Of a stretch of DNA of 64,000 bases, positions 23,990 to 36,876 are shown piece after piece. The translations under genes were made by a program, and so were the position numbers. Under the pieces are notes generated by a model. The model saw only the letters and a list, made by a program, of their open reading frames with translations. It ran no database searches and was not told the origin of the DNA. This DNA comes from Chamaecrista fasciculata. Its lineage: Eukaryota > Streptophyta > Magnoliopsida > Fabales > Fabaceae. Each line of letters begins with the position of its first letter. The first letter of the stretch is position 1. Location of the stretch: positions 127,334 to 191,333 of the forward strand of contig QANZ01035685.1 in assembly GCA_003254925.1 (NCBI GenBank), written 5' to 3'.

Positions 23990-24125
23990 GTAGAAATTTG
24001 ATTTCGCCTTTGATTTCCCCAGCACCCCCACCAAGTGGGGACTCGAACTGGGTTAGCCCTTTATATTAGCAGCTTAGCGCTAAAGTTTCAGGCAGTTAAG
24101 TATAAGACTATAAGAGCCTAGACGG
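23990..24125 (-). mobile_element. Possible tRNA-derived SINE head
   Basis: On the minus strand an A-box-like TAGCGCTAAGCTG is followed by a B-box-like AGTTCGAGTCCCC at tRNA-like spacing, then 'acttggtggggg'. No clover-leaf stems close, so this is a pol III-type relic and not a tRNA gene. Confidence 0.45.
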
Positions 24126-25844
24126 AAATTATATCTCTGTTTTATATTCCTCCCATGCTTATTTATGTCACCTTTTGGGTTTGTTGACATGATGACAAAC
24201 TTTGTCGGAAAATTGATTTACTTGAAGTGTCATCTGATTTTGTTTGGGTATTTTCAGAAGCTACTTCCTGGTTTTGGAGAACCATCAGGTATTCTCAAGC
24301 CTCTTCGTAGCAATGTTAATATGAAAAAGTTTAATGATAGGAGGGACTGAATAGTTAGTTATACCCTGTGCTGTGTGGAAGTCCATTTGTTCTGATCCGG
24401 TTCTGCAAGTAGATTTTGATTTTATTATATCCTTACAAGTTACAATCATGACTATTTCAACAATCCTTAGGCGGAATAGTTGACTGAATATAGCCAAATA
24501 CTGTTAGTTTTGAATGTGAAAATTAATATTTATCTTTTAATCTTGGTGTTCAGACTAAATTAAAAAAAAAACGTTGGTCGCCCTACTTCATAAGTCACTT
24601 CTTTCGCCATTGATTTTCGTGTGAAAAAATTTTGCCATGTTTTGCTTCAATTCTTTTTCATCATGCCGATATTCTCCAGGTTTAAGACTGATCACTCGAG
24701 AAAAATTCATTACTTTTATCACTAAAGGATAGGTATCATTGGTAGTGCACTGCTGTATTGGATAGATACAGGACTCTCTTTTCCTGTTGTATCCACTGGG
24801 AATGTAATCATTGTAAATTTCGTTCGTTATTATTGAAGACACTATCATATTGGCCTAATTATACAAAGATAGTGTCAAAAGTTACGCTGTATAGTACCTA
24901 TCTTCATCAAGTGAGAATTATTGAGCCGAATGCGTCTGTGTCCAGTAAAGTCTCAAAGCTATGATTTTAGTTTTTATCATTCGCAGCAGGCTATTTGCTC
25001 TATGCAATGCAACCAGTGTTTTTTGGCAAAAAGTAAAATGATTGTAAACATAATTTAGTTTAAGATCATTGATCAAGAATTGAAAAAGCCAACAGTAACC
25101 TAACTTGAAAGATTACTAAAATATTGACTATGAAACAAGATCATTAGTGGAAAGAAAACTTCTTTTCACATGGAAAACTGAGTGTCCTAATATGAGTGTT
25201 TTCATTTAGTTGAGCCAATCTGTGTTGAACATGAATGTTTTTCAAGAAAGAGAAAGATGGAGAGAGACAGAAACCCTATCTATCCAACTATAAAAATGGT
25301 ATATGTGCCATGAACATGATTGTGTTTAGAGTTTGATGCTCACTTATATATAGCTATATCTTACGTTGCTTGCTTCATGAATAAGAGTCTCTGTATTATC
25401 ATACAGACAAAACAACAGTGGTAGTCCATTTAATTATGATTGTAATTGAGTAGAGAATTTGATGAAGTTGGTGAAAACCTAGAAGAAGTAACCTGCAGAT
25501 TACTCATCTTCACCAATTCTACAATCTCCTGTCACGCAATTACACACATTTTAGCCCTCAACTTTTTTCCCTTTTCTTTTTTTGCTTTGCTTATGAATCT
25601 TGCTTTCTTTTTCTTCGTTTCATCCAAAAAAAGCTGCACTGCACGTTGCTGTTAAACTTATAACCGATCACGGATATAAATTATGAACATGGCCGCATGG
25701 GACATTTATAAACTGAAGTGAAATAATATCTATAATTGCATCTAATCATGGAGATTAGAGCAATTAACGTGTCTATATTTTACTTAATTGATACTGGGTG
25801 TCATTAATATTCTCTGTTACACAAAATTTCATATATTTATTGAA

Positions 25845-26500
25845 GAGAAAACCTACTTTTTGGTCCCTCCATTGTGACTGAGTCGATGATTTGGTCCCTG
25901 AATTGTGGGAAACTACAACTCAGTCCCTCAATTGTATACTTCCGTCTACGTTTTGGTCCCTCAGGTGTGGTCCGTCAGTTATAGAGCTGTTAAGTGATAA
26001 CGTGTCACTGTTAAGTGCTTAGGTGGCAGTTAAATGCTGAGTTGGCATCCAAATAATATATTCCTACTCATTTTTCATTTTACACCTTATAAAAAGGACT
26101 TATATGCAACATATTATAACGATGACGGCGAGGAAGTTGAAGAAGAAGATGAAGAAGAGGAGAGTGTGAAAATTTCATAATAGCCCTTGGTTTTTTTTGT
26201 GTTTTGATATTGAAATATTATAATATATTGCATATAAGTTCTTTTTATGAGGTGTATAATGAAAAATGAGTAGGAATATATTATTTGGATGCCAACTCAG
26301 CATTTAACAGTCACCTAAGCACTTAACAGTGACACGTCATCACTTAACAGCTCTATAAGTCTATAACTGACGGACCACACCTGAGGGACCAAAACGTAGA
26401 ACGAAGTATACAATTGAGGGACTGAGTTGTAGTTTCCCACAATTCAGGGACCAAATCATCGACTCAGTCACAATTGAGGGACCAAAAAGTAGGTTTTCTC
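25845..26500. mobile_element. Fold-back element: 656-bp near-perfect palindrome
   Basis: The left arm from GAGAAAACCTACTTTTTGG (25845 to about 26120) is repeated inverted in the right arm (about 26215-26500, ending in GGTTTTCTC) with only a few mismatches. A central spacer of about 95 bp is GAAGAA-rich. The termini resemble the MULE-type 'tttggtccctc' MITE families elsewhere in the window. No clean target duplication is visible. A transcript through it would form a long hairpin. Confidence 0.8.
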
Positions 26501-26529
26501 ATGTTTTAATGGACAAAATCTTATTTTAA

Positions 26530-26899
26530 GGGTAAATTATACTTTGATATCCTGTGGTTTGACTCTATTTCACTTTGGTACCATGTGGTTTGAAATCTGA
26601 CACTTTGATACCCTGTGGTATTCTCCATTAACACTTTGATATCCTTTGGAGCTATTTTGTAATTTTAAACTTTTCATTTTAGTCCCTAGATAATATGTAT
26701 CCAAAGACCTATTTGTAATTTTTTGGGGTCAATATGTAATTCTTACAAAATTTGTTATAGTTAAAATTACAAAATAGCTCCAAAGGGTACCAAAGTGTTA
26801 ATGGAGAACATCACAGAGTATCAAAGTGTCGGGTTTCAAATCACATGGTATCAAAGTGAAATAGGGTCAAACCACAGGATACCAAAGTGCAATTTATCC
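26530..26899. mobile_element. Mutator-like MITE, palindromic
   Basis: Inverted ends GGGTAAATTATACTTTG and CAAAGTGCAATTTATCC enclose 370 bp of inverted-repeat sequence centred on the 'gttaatggaga' region. The flanks TTATTTTAA (26521-26529) and TTATTGTAA (26900-26908) agree at 8 of 9 positions, suggesting a decayed 9-bp target duplication. A half copy lies at 1000-1199. Confidence 0.75.
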
Positions 26900-27134
26900 T
26901 TATTGTAATCCTCAAACTAGGAGGTCATTTATAACCAAAATAAAATTGAGCAAAATAAAATTGAGCACATAACTATTTCACCTATTTTAATTGTTTGATT
27001 ACTTTACAATGTTCACTTTTTACGTAATGCTTAAATTGTAAAGCAACAAAGTTTCAAAAACTGTCAGATAAAAGTATGCCAACTACCCAATTGTAAGAAA
27101 ATAACGTTGTAAATATAGTAAATCTTCCGCGTAA

Positions 27135-27746
27135 TAGGGATGGCAGTGGATAGGATATCCAGTGGTTTTGCCACTATCCGTATCTGTTCACTCTATCCAA
27201 TATCCATACCCTATCCGTATCCGATAAATCCGTATCCGTATCCGATATCCGGTATCTGATGGGTACCCGAAATATTCGAAAAAAGTATAAATATAAGATA
27301 GGGTATCCTATTTTATAAATTGAGTATACCGGGTACTCGATATCCAATACCCACTAACTAAAATAAATAAATAAAATTATGATTTATTTATATTTTAAAT
27401 TTCTTTTTTAAAATAAAACAATTAAATATAAAGTAACTAAAAAATGATTATATATAAAAAAAATATAAATATAATTAAATAATTATATAGAAGATATTAA
27501 ATTGAATGTAAAATATAAAAATTAATTAAATAATAGGGTATCGGATATCGGATCCCTAACTATCCGTTCATTTCGAACGGATGTAGAGTATCCGAAGGTA
27601 ATATCCGTATCCGCCCAATATCCGGAAAATATTTAATTTTCACTATCCGTATTCTATCCAATATCCGATATCTGTCGGATACCGGATAATTTTTTCGAAC
27701 GGATATGGATAGATACCCTAAATACCCTAAACCATTGCCATCCCTA
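27135..27746. mobile_element. hAT-type MITE rich in TATCCG motifs
   Basis: Inverted ends TAGGGATGGCA and TGCCATCCCTA are exact. CGCGTAA is duplicated on both sides (27128-27134 and 27747-27753; one further base may belong to it). Subterminal arrays of TATCC(G/A) and CGGATA on opposite strands flank an AT-rich, non-coding centre. A related element with ATGTGAA duplications lies at 44874-45418. Confidence 0.8.
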
Positions 27747-28021
27747 CGCGTAATCCAATTGAAGTTAGTTTTATCATGCCTGGTGTAACTTGTAAGATGC
27801 AGGGTTGGTATGAAAAAACCCAGATTCCTATATCACTTCGATGACCTAAGAGAAGAAGAAAAGGCAGATTCGATTTCAAAGGAGAAATTGATTTCTAAAA
27901 TCATTCTAATCCTTGCTCAAAATTGTTACATTATCAAGGCAACAAGCAAATATGAAGTAGGCACCTGCAGGCCAAAATTTAAATAGAAAGCATTTAAAGA
28001 GAAAAGATGAAAGAAACGAAA

Positions 28022-31000
28022 TTATCCAGATGATCTCCAAATCCTTCCCTCCAGAGAAACCACCATAACGGAAACATCATCATGATATTTTCGTCGATCT
28101 CCATGGGGAATATCAAGCAATTCATGAAAATCCATTCCTGCACTAACAGGAAAAATAAAAATTAGAAAAACGAGGAAATCCGTAAGTATAATGTTTTTTT
28201 TTTAAAAAATATCTGTTTTGGACACGTCCTGAGCCTATAATTCTCAGGATTTTAACAGATGTAACAATGTTACCACTTTTCCCTGAAGAATTTGAATGAT
28301 TTACGACTAATCAAAGCATGCATGGTCACTTATCATGATTTTTTTTTTTTAAAAAAAAATCTCTTGTAGGATCTTAAGTCCCACAACTCATAGAAGGAAC
28401 AAAACACCACGACAGAGTAGGTATTTCCAGGACATGAAACCTTTCTTCTTATGGCCATAAAAATATAAATATTGTGTTTAAAGGACTTGATTAAAAACTA
28501 TAGCTAAATGAAAGCCAAGCAAGGCACGTGCACAAACATGTCGTTTTTCTTTTGCTATTAATGTCAGGTGTACTATTAGAATTTCTCCCCATTAAATCCC
28601 TTCTAGTGATTTTAAGGGCTCAAACCCCACATTGGCCTAGGTATCTAAGATTTTACTTTCACAACACTCCAGAATAATTGAACTGAAGTTGCTAAAGAAA
28701 CATTCTATCTCATCTTACTAATTGAGCTTACACCTTTGGATAATTAACATTTCATTTAACAACCTAAAGTTATCGTTCACAGCCATAACAATCGGAGAGG
28801 TACAAGAAGCAACTGACCATTCTTTTTGGCAGCTCGGAAGAGAAGTTCTGCAATCAAGTATTGTGCAGGATCACCTTCAGGGACATTTTCCATGAACCAG
28901 GTGACATGGGCCACTACCTCTTCATTGCTGAAGTATTGGTAAAGCCCATCGGACGAGAGCACCAAGAACCGATCACTCGAAGAAAGTCGGTGATGAAGAA
29001 CTGAAGGAGTGCAGCTTAGATAAGGTGTAGTGCCCACATAATTGACTTGGAACATTTCCAGTAGAGCTTCATTCAAAGATGCCTACACCAAGCAAATGAA
29101 GTCAGTCATGGTTCGAGAGATTCCAAAATAGAGAGATGAAGAAAAATGGAGATATTGTTATTGTTGTTACTATAAAAATGATGACAACGAAATGTAATTC
29201 GCATGATTCAAGAAAAAAAAAATGCCACCTCCTAAAAGATACATACTTGGAGATACACATTAACCGGGATGTGAAAGTAGCATAAATTTTAGGTTCTTAT
29301 TGCTCCAAACCAAATAAAAAAGGCCATAGTCAGCATATTCAACTTCCATGGATTCACTTCTATCTTTCTGTGTGTTGTAAGCCATTGCTGGCTTCTGGTT
29401 TTAATCAATAAAGCTGGAATAAACACTTTTTTTAATACAACGCACATGCACTACTCAAAATGAAATCCTGTATTTACTTTCTTCAAAAAAAAAAAACATG
29501 AATTCAACTTCTGGATTCTTTCTGAAAAAACTGCACTAAACTTTGCGGGCATGATGTCATGTTAAAAAGACTGAACAATGACACCTAATGATAAGGGTAA
29601 ACACCATCATGTAAAAGAAAATATAAATTCAACAACTTAAATACTGGAATGAATCAAATTATTATGTGAGCATATGATTCAAATCCAGTCATATGCAAAG
29701 ACAATATCAGGGAAATTTGAATTCACAATAAATCAATGCATCAACATAATTACATAATGTGTGACAGTGTGAAAGGATTGCCATGAAACTTTAAGTCACA
29801 TTTTCACCCTCTCAAGATGACAAACAAACATTCAAATGCATATAAAGGCCCGTTAAAAAATGTGCCTAGGGAAATTATATAGGCAAAACCTACATGCTGC
29901 ACTAGCTAATCATACTAGAAATGAGAACTGTACTAGCAAATTATAACCTTCTATCCCAATTTCCATCTTTTCCTCACCTCATTTTCCTTTATACTAGACA
30001 CCACACCAGACTGGTAAAAAACAAATTTCAACTGTCATTTGCTATGTCTTCTATCCTTGGCCATCCGCGATTTATTTTCAGAGGAATAGAATATAATTAA
30101 ATAAGAGGGATTTAATAGTTAAATATGTGGTGCAGGGATGCCTACCAATAAAAACCCTCTTAAAGCATCACTTACTGAGATCCACACTGGCTAAAGAAAC
30201 ACACCACCAGGAAACATAGAAGAAAATTAAAGCAAGCTACAATTGCCCAGTTGTTCTTCAAAGCTTTCACAAATAAATCCTATTTAAAGTTTTCTTTCAA
30301 GAAGACAGACAGTATACACACATATAGGGAGCAACTATAAGATGATTAAAGTGGATTGATAAAGTCCAAATCTGTAATCAAGAGACCCACTACTCCGTTA
30401 CAATTAGCCTTCATTTTTTCATGTCAAAATGAAATAAATATGGAAGGACATACAAGCCCTACCTACAAAATATAGACAAAAGGACAGCAGCAAACTAAAT
30501 TTCAGATAGCTCAAAGTCAGAAGTTCAACTGACCCTCTTCAGGAATCCAGCACCAAATGCTCTAGTGACTTTTAATTGTCCTTTCACTCGATCATTTAAT
30601 ACGGCTTGATTATCTTCGGGGTGTTCTGACCTTATTCTAGAAACTTCCTGCAGACAACAGGTACAGTAGCAGAATATTTTAATAAAACCCTCACATACTT
30701 CGTTTCAAGGTAAATGGTTCACGCTCAAAATAAATCCAATACAACTTTACTGAATTTGTTAGTCAATATGACTATCTATTGCATATAAAAGATGCAAAAT
30801 TGTCAACAAATCCAACCGAATCCAGAATACTGCAACTACACATGGATTTCAACCATTTGGGAATATACTTCAAATTTTGTTGAAAACAAGTGAACTAACA
30901 GTCAGAAAAAATAATTAATAAGCAGAATACGATTCAACGTTTCATGTCAATCAACTTTTCACATTACAAAACTAGAAGGTTTACCATAATTCATGCCACC

Positions 31001-33289
31001 GCTTAGTAGAACGAGAACTAAATAGATATCAAACGATTTATATTTGTCAATCCAGAAAAGAGGACAGTGGAAACACACCTCTTCAATACTTGTGCTGTGA
31101 TCTGTGGAAAGCTGAAAAGCTCTCATTTTTAATCTGCAAATGGATATCTCTCTATTTTTGTTCATCTTGTTAACATGATTGTTTTGATTGTGGATTGGGG
31201 ACTCCTCTGAGATTCTATCCAGCTCCATACGTACTAATGACTCTCTTGATCGATTTCTATGCCTCACGTCATCCTTAACAAAACTTAAATTAGGATGACG
31301 ATCATTTGGTCTTTCTTGAGCCAAAATTACACGACTATCTCCAAGATTCATGACATAAACATCTTGATCCTTCATCAGCATTACTAAAACACATGATCCC
31401 ATTAAAGCAAGCTCCGGATTCTTTTCCAGGTTATTTTCCACCATTTCCATGTAGGCCTCTTCTGTTTTCTCAAGAGCACAAGCCATTGCTCTTAAAACTG
31501 CATTATGATCAACTACTCCAGATTTGCATCTTCTAATGGGTCCTGAGGCTTCTAATATTTTCTCATCAACACAGGTTTCCTCCCTGTGCCAGTCATAACT
31601 CCAAGGAAAGAGTTTCTTACGCAAGGACTTCTGCTTCCTGTACATTTTTCTAATTTTAGTACCAAGAGAAGACTTTCTGGTATTCTGCTTTTGACCTGAA
31701 ACAGAAAAGGCAGCTGCAGGCTCTTGATTGATTGATTCCAATCCAGTCCCTCCATTTTCTCCTGACGTAGTGGGACCTTCATCCTGGTGTCTACAAGTAT
31801 CTTCTTTAGCATCACTTGAACAAGATCTCATCCACCGTGCTTGTGTTGATTCCCTAGGAATAGAAGAATCATTCCCTTGTTCTGAGATTGACAAGGAACC
31901 TCGTTCATCCCAGGACTCCATTTGAAGTAGCTCATAAAGCCGCACACTTTTTCTTCCTTGACCAGTCAACTGTCCAAGATGAACAGAAGCAGGGACAGTA
32001 CTCGAATTACTGGGACATCCAGAATTAGGAGATTGATTTTCAGAATTTACTTTGAGTTCAGCATTTCCTTCAACCTCCACTATCTCAGATGATTGACCCG
32101 TGACATTTGCTGGACCGGAAGAAGCTTCTGGACAAGAGCTTTGTTGATTTGAATTAGTTTGATTATCTGAAAGTTCTTCCCTGTGGCACTCTGGAGCAAC
32201 CGCAGCATTTCCTGTGTTAGGAACTTCATGTTGAAGGGGACCTAAAGGATTATCTTCATAATCCCAAAGCAACCCTTCCAGTTCCTTGTCTACAAATCTA
32301 TAAAGATGGCTCATCAAGAAATCAGGAGCGTCTGGTCCACTAAAACCATCATAAATCCCAATAAACAACCATCCTTGTTCTTCAGAAAGTACTACGTGAA
32401 CCCTATCTTCACCAGCCTTGCCTTGAGCCCACTGTAAATTATGTGTATGTTTATACTCCCCTTCAGATGGTCCGACTTCAATACAATTCCTAGAGAATTC
32501 TTGTCGAAACTTTGCATCTTTGGAGTGCCAGGCCAATTGGGTTACTGGGTGAAAGAAAAGCCGTTGCATCCAACTGGTGCCCATAGAATGCTTAGAGAAG
32601 GTCCGAGAAAAAGTGTTTTTCATCGGTCCACTCACACTTCTCATCAGGTGTTGGAGGCGTGGTCTTCGACGGCCTTGTGCAAGTGGTGCAGAAAAGTTAG
32701 ATTTGTCAGTGGCATCAAGAGGGCCTGACATGGCTCCCTTCTCTATTGGCCCAGACATGAAACCCCCACCCCTATCCAATGGACCCGAAGCAAAACCTCT
32801 CTCAAGCGGTCCAGACATGAAACTGTTCAAAGGTCCAGAACCTCGGGGAATAGGCTGCAAAGGGATTGCAGCAAATGAGGAGGTTCCCTCAAATGATGCA
32901 GCCGGCTCTAGAACGTCACTAGCAAATAATGCACTCTGATTACCGGTCCTTGCTGTTGAAACATTGGCACTGACTGAAGCCCCTGAAATTGTTTTGAATG
33001 TGGTTTCAGGGAAGCACTTGCCTGATTTGTGAATGCTGGAGGAATCTTCTATACTACTGTCATGCCTAAACGATCCACTTAAGGTTTCAGAATCAAGGGT
33101 ACTTGAATCAACAGTAAACCTCTCAGAGTTTGATGGGGTAATGGCAGGAGATTCAAAAATTGATGGCCTCACATAACAGAAAGAATGGCCTAATCCTTCA
33201 TCTAATGGTTCTAGGAACTCCAAATCAACTCCACTTTTCCCGTTAAATGGCACTAAGCAGCCAACAACACGAGAAGTGCCGTTACCCAT
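28022..33289 (-). CDS. POL/PLL1: POLTERGEIST/PLL1-type protein phosphatase 2C
   Basis: Predicted 901-aa Ser/Thr phosphatase. Four coding exons: 33289-31079, 30647-30534, 29082-28818, 28137-28022, in frame throughout. The start chosen is [11 protein letters not shown]: a Gly at position 2 suited to N-myristoylation with Cys11 nearby, as in POL and PLL1, which sit at the plasma membrane and act in CLAVATA/stem-cell signalling in Arabidopsis. An in-frame upstream ATG would bury this motif. Residues about 180-235 contain four SGP(L/I)(E/D) repeats typical of the clade. The PP2C domain is split by a long insertion (about 360-580): [15 protein letters not shown] near 311 (metal-binding Asp), GSCVLVM and NLGDSRVIL near 640-650, [14 protein letters not shown] near 757-771, SSDGLYQY near 811 and [10 protein letters not shown] near 880 (metal Asp). 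POL is about 856 aa. Assignment between POL and PLL1 is not resolved. Confidence 0.9.
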
Positions 33290-33900
33290 TATTGCAAATA
33301 ATGCCCCTGATTCTGATAAGCTGATAAATAGTTTATGTAACTGAGCACCATCAATAAATAGAGATATAAACAAGAAATCCAACACTGCGAAAACCCAATA
33401 AATCCCTCAACCAACCCATGATTACTCAAGTAACCATGCATCATCTTCATATTCCCAGGCTGGAGATGGTGGTGCAACAACCCATGTAGTGTTTTTCTCA
33501 GTGAAACTAACATAAAAGAAGCCAACACACTATTTTTGTGCAGTGGGTGTGAATCACAACGAAATTGTCCCTCCGAATTAATATTTCACACAGCGTAAAA
33601 TACATAAAGCAACAACTACAATAGCAAAAATGTTATGATCTGACCTAGCGGATACCGCTTAATACACGAATGAAGCGGTGGATCGGGCAGCCGAAGAAGC
33701 AGATCTAAGAGCACTAGAGACAGTGAATGAAGCACATGAGAAACAAAGACGAAAACCCATTTTAGGATTTATGTTTTCTTCTTCGCGGAATCTGACGAAT
33801 AAACATGGAGGGAACGAAGCCCCACCCGATTCGACCCATATCATTGAATCATTCAGGCAGCATGCCCAGTGCTTCGAAACCCGCAAAACAACTCAGTGAT
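33290..33900 (-). promoter_or_regulatory. Spliced 5' leader of the PP2C gene with a potential uORF
   Basis: The minus strand shows a donor GCTAG|GTCAGA at 33645/33644 and an acceptor TTATCAG at 33313, leaving a 22-base leader before the ATG. The upstream leader exon (about 33645-33900) contains a 75-codon frame (33886-33659) ending 14 bases before the donor. It may be a uORF; it matches no protein I recognise. 33900-34260 is the likely promoter, rich in GA and CT runs. Confidence 0.4.
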
Positions 33901-34273
33901 AAGTAGGAATAGGATAGGAGAAGGAGGAAAAAAAAGAAGAGACGCAGGAATTTTTCTCTGACAAAAATATTGAGAAGAGGGGTGAAATGGACTAGTGAGG
34001 AGTGTGTGTTTGACTAATGGAGAGAGAGAGAGCAAATAGAGAAGACAAGAGAGAAGAGAGAGAGGAAAAAAAAAATGAAAATGTGGGTTTTCAATTGCCA
34101 AAATATTAAAGGAAAAAAAATTAGAGATTTGGTCAGACGATGAAGAATCAAAGTGTAGTTCATCAAGGAAGGTCTCTTGTTGGCCAACAAAAGAAAAAAA
34201 AGGAAGTCTCTTTCTTGGGGTTTTCAAATGGTTTGGGAGGGTAAAAATTTTAAAATTAATAAAGAAAAATAAA

Positions 34274-35150
34274 GAGGAAACCCACTATTTGGTCCTTTCT
34301 TTTTTACTAAGTCAACAATTTAGTCCCTCATTTATTGAAATAGACTACTCAGCCCCTCATTTATCATAATCGTCAACTATTTAGTTCCTCAGTTAGAAAT
34401 CCGTTAAATTACTTGATGACGTAGACGTTAAATGCTTACATGACACCGTTAAATACCACTTTGACATCCTAGTCACCTAAACCAACAGAACCGGACCAAC
34501 AAACACAATTAAATCGATCTAAAATTGAGTCAAACCCAAATATTTGTATTACACATGAAGTTTCCATAAAGTATAAACTATTGAAGCATTTCATAAATTC
34601 AAACACTATGTGGTTCCAAATAGTTAAATATGTGGCATTTAACGAGTTACATGTGCACTTAATGGCCAAATTAGCACTGTTAAACGGGCTGGCCCGGCCC
34701 GGCCCACCCCGGCCCGTTACGGGCCACGGACTAAACGGGCCAAATTTTTTAAACCCAAGTCCGCCCATTTAGCGGGCAGGCCGGGCCAGCCCGCGGGCCT
34801 AAACATTTTTACATGCAAATTTTCTTAAAAAAATGTAAACGGGCCTAACCGCCCCGGCCCGTTACGGGCCACGGGCTAAACGGGCCGGGTCGTTTTAGGC
34901 CCGTTTTTAAACGGGCCAAATTTTTTAAGCCCAAGCCCGCCCATTTAGCGGGCGGGCCGGGCCGGCCCGCGGGCCTAAGCCCGTTTTGACAGTGCTAGGC
35001 CAAATCATCAATATTAGTAACGGAGATAGGCTACAGTGACTAGCGAGTTGACATTTGTAATTTTTGAAGGATCACATAGTCTATTTCAAAAATGAAGGGA
35101 CCAAATAGTTGAAACTGTAAAAAGAGAGGGACCAAATAGTAAATTTCCTC
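34274..35150. mobile_element. Mutator-like MITE carrying a nested hAT MITE
   Basis: Ends GAGGAAACCCACTATTTGG and CCAAATAGTAAATTTCCTC are inverted repeats, flanked by the exact 9-bp duplication AAAAATAAA (34265-34273 and 35151-35159). The arms carry 'tttagtccctca'-type sequence seen again near 59.4-59.8 kb. Removing the nested element and its target duplication leaves about 540 bp. Confidence 0.85.
34672..34997. mobile_element. GC-rich hAT MITE (GGGCC-rich), nested
   Basis: Ends TAGCACTGTTAAACGGGC and GCCCGTTTTGACAGTGCTA are inverted repeats, flanked by the exact 8-bp duplication GGCCAAAT (34664-34671 and 34998-35005). The interior has several GGCCCGTTACGGGCC palindromes, and its GC content stands out sharply from the AT-rich surroundings. 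No coding capacity. Confidence 0.9.
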
Positions 35151-35159
35151 AAAAATAAA

Positions 35160-36605
35160 ATAATTAGGTTGAAAAGTAAAGAGTGAGACTGTTTTGTATA
35201 TGGGTTTGGTACTTTTTCTTCTTTGTTTATATGATTTTTCCAGCGAATGATTGGTAGTGCGTTGGTGCTGTTGAAGTCAATAAATTAGAGCTACCCCATC
35301 ATCATTCTCATCAATGAAATTGGATGGTACATAATTTTCTTTTTCTTCACAATCCAAAAATTTTAGCAATCTTGAAGCATAAAAATATTCACTAACCAAC
35401 TTTGACAGAATAGTTCCTAAATAATGGTCCTCAAGAAAGGAATCAATGGACAATACATACAAATAGAAAGAAAATCTAGTCATACTATTTGATTACTTTC
35501 TCCATCAATTTTTTTTTCCCTTGTAGCGATCATATATTTATTTTTTTAATAAAAAAGGCAAAATTAAATGCATTGAAAATAGAATCTATCCTGACAATAT
35601 TTAATTTTGTCTATTTGGGCAGCCTTCACTTCTTTAATCTTCTATATATGAAGTCTAACATGTGTTGAATACTTGAATGTTGATTGAGGCTTATTTGTTC
35701 CAATTTTTCAGTTCACTTATTACATCCAAAAATTCCAAAATCTTTTGAAATAATTTGGCCTCTGAAAGTCTTTGTCATTAATATTCGGCCCTATAATGTC
35801 GGGACTACATTCAGTCATACACGAAAATATATTTTTATATATATAATTTAAAACTTTACAAACAAACTAAGTCACTCTAAAAACTACTACCGACAAAAAA
35901 AATCAATCTAAAAACTAATCATTAATATTTTTTTATTCTCTAAAGTCTAATCTCTATATAATCTAACCAATTCTTTATACACGGATTAAAAAAAAATAAA
36001 ACTTACATTGAGTTCCCTACATCCTTGCTATCAAGTTCCACCAATCACAAGTCTTGATTAGATTTTCTCTCTTCAATGATTAGTCATGCAAAAAGTGGTG
36101 TTTAATATTCTCTCTCTATCATGATTTTGTCATATATAAAATTTTTTTCACGTGTCAAATGTTAATTGAAAAACTTGATAACAAGGATCTATGGAACTTG
36201 ATGTAAGTTTTACCTTTAAAAAAAAATCATATAACAACCGCTTTAAAGGAGGTTTTTTTTTATATATAACCGCTTTAAAGGAGTTGACTATTTGCAAATA
36301 TTGTAGTCTGGCATTAAATGCTACTGATTTTCACAAAATTATTCCTACAATAAATTAACATTTTATATTTAACAGATGAATGCGGATTTTCTTTTTCCGT
36401 TTTAACTTTTAACTATCATTATTCGTAAACGGAATTATAAAGAGAAACTCAGGCTTGATTAATAATAATATGAATATTCTTATTTTGAATTTCAATAATA
36501 AACTAATGAAGAATTATTTATTTCTTTTCTTTGGTGATTATTAATTTGATCAAACTCTTAATAATTTTATTAAATAATCTAGTTATAAAAGATACAAAAA
36601 TTATA
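35160..36605. other. AT-rich intergenic DNA, no gene seen
   Basis: No splice-consistent coding pattern on either strand and no clear element boundaries. Frames near 35277-35483 are isolated and unrecognised. Confidence 0.55.
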
Positions 36606-36876
36606 CTCCCTCTCTCTCAACATATCTGTTTTTTAAGGTAAATATATACATATCAAGGAAATGATTAATTTGCATAAAATGAAGAGAAAATAAAATTAAA
36701 AGACTAAATTATCCTCATTAAATTACTCCTAGTTACTCTCACTAATTTAATATCTTTGACTTTTAATAGGGATAAAATAGAAAAAAAATAATTAATGCTC
36801 TCTTAATTTTTTAAAACATCAAATATTTTAGAACAAAAAATCCTCCATCAAAACAGATATTTTAGGACAGAGATAG
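36606..36876. mobile_element. Stowaway-like MITE (Tc1/mariner type)
   Basis: The left end CTCCCTCTCTCTCAACATAT and the complement of the right end (CTATCTCTGTCCTAAAATAT) are imperfect inverted repeats with the CTCCCT-type Stowaway start. Both are followed by 'ctgtttt' homology, and the element is flanked by TA dinucleotides (36604-36605 and 36877-36878). 271 bp, AT-rich. Confidence 0.7.

Larger units (their letters stand above)
21961..25844. other. Long intergenic stretch without a recognisable gene
   Basis: Apart from the GA microsatellite and a SINE (listed separately), this stretch holds only short frames with no splice-linked partners and no family resemblance. 22500-22780 and 24165-24350 contain the longest plausible frames, but the translations are compositionally random. 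Nothing else is supported. Confidence 0.45.
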
